The notes under the pieces were generated by a model. That model did not search any database, was not told where the DNA came from, and saw only the letters and a program-made list of their open reading frames with translations. A program made the translations under genes and the position numbers. A stretch of 9,407 nucleotides of DNA from Acidaminococcales bacterium (GTDB taxonomy: Bacteria; Bacillota; Negativicutes; Acidaminococcales; JAISLQ01), in NCBI GenBank assembly GCA_031275255.1, contig JAISPA010000008.1, positions 1 to 9,407 on the forward strand. The letters are read 5' to 3'. Of the stretch, positions 6,260 through 9,407 are shown piece by piece. The first letter of the stretch is position 1. Every line of letters begins with the position of its first letter.

Positions 6260-7201
6260 CTAAAAAGGCGTTATAGATCCAAGATAACAATTAACTTTGT
6301 ATTGCCGGAAGATTTGCGCTATATGGTCCATTTTTTCCGGCGACGTCGCTTCGCTGTACCGATAGGGATACTCCATGCCCAATTGCTTCCATTTAGAGTC
6401 GCCCAGACGATGAAAAGGCAATATGTTAATCTCCGTCAAATCTAAGGCGGCAAGAAATTCCGCGGTTGCCCGTATATTTTCATCGTCGTCGTTAAACCCC
6501 TCGATGATCGGCGTCCTTACCATTATTGTGCCAGGCCAGTCCGATTCGGCGATAGTTTTTATATTTTGCAAAATCAGTTCGTTTTTTACGCCTGTTTTTT
6601 CCAAATGTTTGGCGTTGTCCATATGTTTCAGATCGACAAACAGCCAGTCCACGTACTGGATAGTATCAAGAAAAACTTTAGTATCCACAAAAGACGTCGT
6701 TTCCATGGCGGTATGGATGTAAGCTTCACGGCAGCGCTTGAGCGTCTCTTTGAGAAATTCTTTTTGAAAAAACGGCTCTCCGCCCGTAAAGGTAACGCCG
6801 CCGTCGCCGCGCCAGTATTGCCGATCTCTGTCTATCACGCGCATCAAGTCGTCAACACTCATCACTTTGCCGCTTAGCACTAAAGCCTCGTTGAGGCAGG
6901 CCGCGACGCACTCGAAGCTCTCACACGTCCGGCAATGCCGGCGCTCTATCAGCACCTTGCTCCCATCGTAGCTTATGGCTTCACGGGGGCAAGCCTTTTG
7001 GCACCTGACACAGGAGCGCTTCGCGCGTATACATTTTGTCTCCCTGAACAGCAGCGCGTACTTTTTCTCCCAGCTTTCCGGATTGGCGCACCACCGGCAG
7101 CGCAGGGGGCAGCCGCTCATAAAAATCAGCGAGCGGCAACCCGGCCCGTCATGCACCGAATAACCCTGGATATCAAATACTAAACCCTCGGTTTCCGGCA
7201 T
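6260..7201 (-). CDS. hpdA: Glycyl-radical enzyme activating enzyme (4-hydroxyphenylacetate decarboxylase activase type)
   Basis: This radical-SAM protein installs the glycyl radical on the partner decarboxylase by hydrogen abstraction with a 5'-deoxyadenosyl radical. It has 313 residues from the ATG at 7201, with AAGGAG 7 nt upstream. The radical-SAM cluster motif CPLRCRWC (Cys31, 35, 38) sits in the family context DGPGCRSLIFMSGC. An inserted ferredoxin-like domain carries two further four-cysteine sets: Cys57, 64, 67, 71 and Cys90, 93, 98, 102. TFTGGEP at 137-143 is the SAM-binding GGE motif. The insert distinguishes it from the short pyruvate formate-lyase activase and fits activases of HPAD and related enzymes. 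It follows the transporter gene by 73 nt and is the last gene of the cluster. The partner is inferred from the glycyl-radical enzyme 1.9 kb upstream. Confidence 0.88.
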   Translation of the reverse strand: MPETEGLVFDIQGYSVHDGPGCRSLIFMSGCPLRCRWCANPESWEKKYALLFRETKCIRAKRSCVRCQKACPREAISYDGSKVLIERRHCRTCESFECVAACLNEALVLSGKVMSVDDLMRVIDRDRQYWRGDGGVTFTGGEPFFQKEFLKETLKRCREAYIHTAMETTSFVDTKVFLDTIQYVDWLFVDLKHMDNAKHLEKTGVKNELILQNIKTIAESDWPGTIMVRTPIIEGFNDDDENIRATAEFLAALDLTEINILPFHRLGDSKWKQLGMEYPYRYSEATSPEKMDHIAQIFRQYKVNCYLGSITPF

Positions 7202-7249
7202 AAAGATGCTCCTTCTTCACAGAAATTGAGGCGGCGAACCGAAAAATTT

Positions 7250-7265
7250 GACACGCCGGCGTGTC
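7250..7265 (-). terminator. Intercistronic palindrome before hpdA (weak terminator or processing hairpin)
   Basis: GACACGCCGGCGTGTC is a perfect 16-bp palindrome, able to form a 6-bp stem with a CCGG loop. On the minus strand AAATTTTT follows. It lies in the 73-nt gap between transporter and activase genes. It may partly terminate, protect the upstream mRNA, or act as a protein site. Confidence 0.45.
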
Positions 7266-7274
7266 TGTCCGGCT

Positions 7275-8522
7275 CTAATTGACACGGTTCTTCATCGGCT
7301 TCACCAACATGATCAAGAAAGCGCCCAGAAGGGAAAACGCCGCCAGGTAATTAAATACTACACCGTAGTTGTTTTGCGTGGCCTGCAGCACATACCCGGC
7401 CAAAGCCGGCCCGGCCAGCCCAGCCACAAAGCCGTAGGCTGTAAAAATCAGCCCGAAAATCATGCCGAAATATTTCAATCCGAAAATGCCGGAAGCCAAA
7501 GGCGGCGTGATGGCAAAAAGCGTGCCAAAACCATAGCCCACCAGCGCAGAGAAAAAGGCGATACTGCTTAGGGTGCCCATATATGGCAGGGCAAAATAAC
7601 CGACGGCGGAGATGATAAAAGAAATGCAGCCGGTTTTTTGCCCGCCTATGGCGTCTGACAGGGTGCCGGCAATGATGCGGCTGACGCCGTTGGTAATATT
7701 GAACGTTGTCAACACCATTATCCCAGCTAAGCCCAAAGACCCGGTATAACTTGTCGAAAGCGTAACCATGGAAATGCCGGCTGAGCCCATAAATACCCAA
7801 GTGAACCAAATGAGCCAGAACGGCTTGCTCCTTAGGGCTTCGCCCACGGTATAGGCGACGGATACAGACTGCGTCCCCATCTGCTTGGCTTTTTCCGCCA
7901 AAGCGGTCAATATAGCCTTGTGCGCGGCCTGTTCTTCTTCCGACAGATTGGCTTTGTCGGGAACTTCCGCGATCATGGCGGCTATGACGATTGTTACTAT
8001 TATAAGCGCCATGCAGATGTAATTCATGTTGTTGTAACCGAACTCTCTCAACAAATAGCCCAATATCGGCGACATGATGGCGGCCGAAATGCCGAAAACC
8101 AAATTAAGGAGGCCGCTGACAAATCCGCGCTTTTGCGGAAACCATTGCTGCACGGTAGCCAAGCCCGGCCCATAGATAAAACTGCACCCGACATTGACGA
8201 CAAAAGCCCAAACATAAACCAGAGTCATATCCTGCGCCGCGTTAAGGATCAACATGGCGACGGCGGTAAACGCGGCGCCTATCAGCAGGCATTTCCTCAT
8301 GCCGATCTTCATATGCCACTTGCCGGTGAAGAACATGCAGACCGCCAAGGCGAGCAGCATAAAACTTACTACCAGGCCGACGGCGCCTGGCCCGACGTTA
8401 TAAGTTTCCTGCCAGTACGCGCGCATGACGCCCGGATAGCCGAAAGCGATCGTCCCCGACCAAAAGATAGCCATGCAACAGCCCAGTACCGACAGCCAGC
8501 CTTTCCTGTTTCTGCTTTCCAC
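7275..8522 (-). CDS. Major facilitator transporter, oxalate/formate antiporter (OFA) type
   Basis: This cytoplasmic-membrane secondary transporter has 415 residues and about twelve hydrophobic segments in two halves. A charged, Ala/Glu/Lys-rich cytoplasmic loop at about 187-214 separates the halves. The OFA-type signature QQWFPQKRGFVSGL (about 125-138) follows the GPGLAT turn, and a second-half SRIIAGTLSDAIGG (about 281-294) is the matching loop motif. I use GTG at 8522 as the start, with GGAGG 9 nt upstream; no ATG competes. Its place between the decarboxylase small-subunit and activase genes suggests it carries the aromatic acid substrate or exchanges it with a product. That role is inferred from context; the family also includes carboxylate antiporters and uniporters with other substrates. 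Confidence 0.85.
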   Translation of the reverse strand: MESRNRKGWLSVLGCCMAIFWSGTIAFGYPGVMRAYWQETYNVGPGAVGLVVSFMLLALAVCMFFTGKWHMKIGMRKCLLIGAAFTAVAMLILNAAQDMTLVYVWAFVVNVGCSFIYGPGLATVQQWFPQKRGFVSGLLNLVFGISAAIMSPILGYLLREFGYNNMNYICMALIIVTIVIAAMIAEVPDKANLSEEEQAAHKAILTALAEKAKQMGTQSVSVAYTVGEALRSKPFWLIWFTWVFMGSAGISMVTLSTSYTGSLGLAGIMVLTTFNITNGVSRIIAGTLSDAIGGQKTGCISFIISAVGYFALPYMGTLSSIAFFSALVGYGFGTLFAITPPLASGIFGLKYFGMIFGLIFTAYGFVAGLAGPALAGYVLQATQNNYGVVFNYLAAFSLLGAFLIMLVKPMKNRVN

Positions 8523-8552
8523 TATATTTTGCCTCCTTAATTGTTATGATGT

Positions 8553-8570
8553 TGAATGAAGTTTCATTCA
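8553..8570. promoter_or_regulatory. Operator-like inverted repeat upstream of the transporter gene
   Basis: TGAATGAA (8553-8560), a 2-bp GT spacer and TTCATTCA (8563-8570) form a perfect 8-bp inverted repeat 30 nt upstream of the transporter start. The size and symmetry suit a dimeric regulator. It has no T run and is AT-rich, so it is not a terminator. No regulator gene is in view. Confidence 0.45.
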
Positions 8571-8654
8571 GCGAGAGCTTCAACTCCCGCCGGATGTTAA
8601 TTGAGCACATCCTGTACTATATGAAAGCCAGGAACGGTCTCTTTCCGGCGGACA

Positions 8655-8738
8655 CAACCCGCCTTTTCGAGGGCCGGCAAGCATTTTGCGCGTCCTTCGG
8701 TCCCCGCCCCTTAGAGGCGGGAGGCTCAGGGCGGGTTG
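8655..8738 (-). other. Candidate structured RNA with mutually exclusive stems
   Basis: A 9-bp helix is possible between CAACCCGCC (8655-8663) and GGCGGGTTG (8730-8738). It encloses a 6-bp hairpin CCCGCC/GGCGGG (8703-8708 with 8716-8721). Since the two CCCGCC and two GGCGGG segments are interchangeable, alternative pairings are possible. It matches no riboswitch class I can name. Confidence 0.35.
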
Positions 8739-8748
8739 GCCTATTGAT

Positions 8749-8800
8749 AAAAAACAGAGCCCTGGCCCCTTGCCATCGTCGTAAGCGGCAAGGGGCCAGG
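8749..8800 (-). terminator. Strong intrinsic terminator after hpdC
   Basis: A perfect 14-bp stem (CCTGGCCCCTTGCC at 8761-8774, its complement at 8787-8800) with a 12-nt loop is followed on the minus strand by GCTCTG and T6 (8754-8749). It starts 8 nt after the hpdC stop. The six bases between stem and T run make it less than ideal, but stem strength and position support termination of the hpdBC transcript. Confidence 0.8.
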
Positions 8801-8808
8801 TAAAGATG

Positions 8809-9072
8809 TTATTTTTCTTTGTACATTTCACAATTTTCGACAATTAGATCCTGATAGGTCCATGGATGTTTTTTGCCAGCCGTGCAGACGCCCATATATT
8901 TTTCTGTTTTGTCAGACAAAAAATTGGCGCAAATACCGCATTTCGGCAAAGCCAGGAATTCGTCGCAAACAAGCGAATCGATCGCGACAAGGCGCTTATG
9001 GAGGTGGCAATATCCTTTGGTAACATCTATTGTCGCCAGATTTTTGCAATCATCATGTTTTAAAGTGTTCAC
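8809..9072 (-). CDS. hpdC: 4-Hydroxyphenylacetate decarboxylase small (Fe-S) subunit
   Basis: This small subunit of the glycyl-radical decarboxylase carries two [4Fe-4S] clusters and assembles with the large subunit. It has 87 residues from a GTG at 9072, chosen because TAAGGAGG lies 8 nt upstream; an ATG at 9099 lacks a comparable site and would add 9 residues overlapping the large-subunit gene. Eight ligands expected from the characterised HPAD small subunit are visible: His6, Cys9, Cys22 and Cys36 in the N-terminal half, and Cys45, Cys48, Cys63 and Cys81 in the C-terminal half. The order (one His and three Cys, then four Cys) and the length fit HpdC/CsdC. Its presence separates HPAD from phenylacetate and indoleacetate decarboxylases, which as far as I recall lack this subunit. 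The stop of hpdB lies inside its ribosome site. Confidence 0.87.
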   Translation of the reverse strand: MNTLKHDDCKNLATIDVTKGYCHLHKRLVAIDSLVCDEFLALPKCGICANFLSDKTEKYMGVCTAGKKHPWTYQDLIVENCEMYKEK

Positions 9073-9088
9073 GCGCAATACCTCCTTA
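9070..9088 (-). promoter_or_regulatory. Coupled stop and ribosome site at the hpdB-hpdC junction
   Basis: On the minus strand TAAGGAGG combines the hpdB TAA stop (9088-9086) with the hpdC Shine-Dalgarno. Eight bases later comes GTG (9072-9070). Ribosomes finishing hpdB would sit over the hpdC site, which fits translational coupling of two subunits needed in fixed ratio. Confidence 0.8.
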
Positions 9089-9407
9089 AACCGTTTCATA
9101 TTCTGTTCTGGAGATAACCTCGTCCTGTATCGGCTTGCCGATTTCTACCCAGTACTGCGTGAACCCGGCAACGCGCACCAAAAGGTCGCGGTAGTTTTCC
9201 GGCGCTTCCTGAGCTTGTTTCAGGATTTCGGAATCGATGACGTTGTACTGGATATGGAACCCGCCCTTTCTCATATAAGCGCGGGTCAGATCCAGCAGCT
9301 TCCTGGTGCCCTCCGGCCCTTTGATCGCGCTGGGGTGCAATTTCAAGTTCATCTGGGAGTTCTGGGAGTCGGAATGATTCCAGCAGGTGGCGGAATTGAA
9401 AAGGGCG
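9086..9407 (-). CDS. hpdB: 4-Hydroxyphenylacetate decarboxylase large (glycyl-radical) subunit, C-terminal part
   Basis: This is the catalytic subunit that decarboxylates 4-hydroxyphenylacetate to p-cresol by radical chemistry without oxygen. Only the last 106 residues are in the window; the gene runs off the right edge, so the active-site cysteine region is not visible. The glycyl-radical motif RVAGFTQYW is present, with the radical Gly 26th from the C-terminus (codon 9166-9164). The preceding [15 protein letters not shown] and [11 protein letters not shown] segments are those of the pyruvate formate-lyase-like fold around the C-terminal loop. The ending [15 protein letters not shown] resembles what I recall of the clostridial HPAD large subunit. 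Substrate assignment rests mainly on the adjacent small subunit. Alternatives are another arylacetate decarboxylase; a plain pyruvate formate-lyase is unlikely. Confidence 0.85.
   Translation of the reverse strand, partial: ALFNSATCWNHSDSQNSQMNLKLHPSAIKGPEGTRKLLDLTRAYMRKGGFHIQYNVIDSEILKQAQEAPENYRDLLVRVAGFTQYWVEIGKPIQDEVISRTEYETV

Larger units (their letters stand above)
8523..8808. other. 286-nt spacer between hpdC and the transporter gene, structured
   Basis: No gene is credible here. From the hpdC side it holds a strong terminator, a set of complementary CCCGCC/GGCGGG segments, a TATAGT hexamer on the minus strand (8621-8616) without a good -35, an 8-bp inverted repeat, and the transporter ribosome site. 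It probably contains the promoter for the transporter and activase genes, but I cannot fix it with confidence. Confidence 0.5.

Noticed and set aside
8690..8745. T-box-like wording (GTCCTTCGGTCCC) on the plus strand
   Set aside because: There is no T-box antiterminator consensus with a matching specifier region, no T run after the hairpin on that strand, and no plus-strand gene downstream.
9086..9407. Phenylacetate or indoleacetate decarboxylase, or pyruvate formate-lyase
   Set aside because: The small Fe-S subunit with all eight cluster ligands directly follows, which points to HPAD. The activase with two extra clusters argues against pyruvate formate-lyase. Without the active-site region this is not absolute.
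1..9407. CRISPR array, tRNA, rRNA or transposase
   Set aside because: I found no regularly spaced direct repeats, no tRNA-like or rRNA-like sequence and no transposase or integrase motif in any frame.

Overview
The window looks like a chromosomal segment of an anaerobic, moderately GC-rich Firmicute (Bacillota), possibly of the Negativicutes or Clostridia. The grounds are an NFACT/RqcH quality-control protein, an FMN-type enoyl-ACP reductase (FabK), strong AGGAGG ribosome binding sites throughout, and an oxygen-sensitive glycyl-radical enzyme system. The lineage is inferred from gene content only. Six full-length genes lie on the minus strand and one on the plus strand. A partial gene is cut off at each edge of the window.

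Left block (1-2536, minus strand): an osmoprotectant ABC importer operon of the ProU/OpuA type. It reads substrate-binding lipoprotein, permease, then ATPase, which runs off the left edge. A good sigma-70-type promoter lies upstream of the lipoprotein gene. A divergent AT-rich spacer (2537-2719) separates it from rqcH (2720-4462, plus strand), the tRNA-binding factor for C-terminal tailing of stalled nascent chains. A perfect 34-bp palindrome abuts the rqcH ribosome binding site.

Middle block (4463-6259): rqcH and fabK are convergent and share a bidirectional terminator (4708-4738). fabK (4786-5736, minus strand) has its own extended -10 promoter and a leader of about 190 nt with two tandem terminator-like hairpins, which suggests an attenuated or regulated leader. 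The two large non-coding stretches on either side of fabK (4463-4785 and 5737-6259) share a 33-nt near-identical sequence in inverted orientation, apparently a dispersed non-coding repeat.

Right block (6260-9407, minus strand): an arylacetate decarboxylase cluster, best read as 4-hydroxyphenylacetate decarboxylase (p-cresol forming). In transcription order it holds the C-terminus of the glycyl-radical large subunit (hpdB), the small Fe-S subunit (hpdC), an OFA-type major facilitator transporter, and the radical-SAM activating enzyme (hpdA). The catalytic pair is translationally coupled. A strong terminator follows hpdC, and further hairpins precede the transporter and activase genes. This would let the enzyme be made in excess over its activase and transporter. 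Together the genes would import or exchange an aromatic acid, generate the glycyl radical, and decarboxylate the acid.
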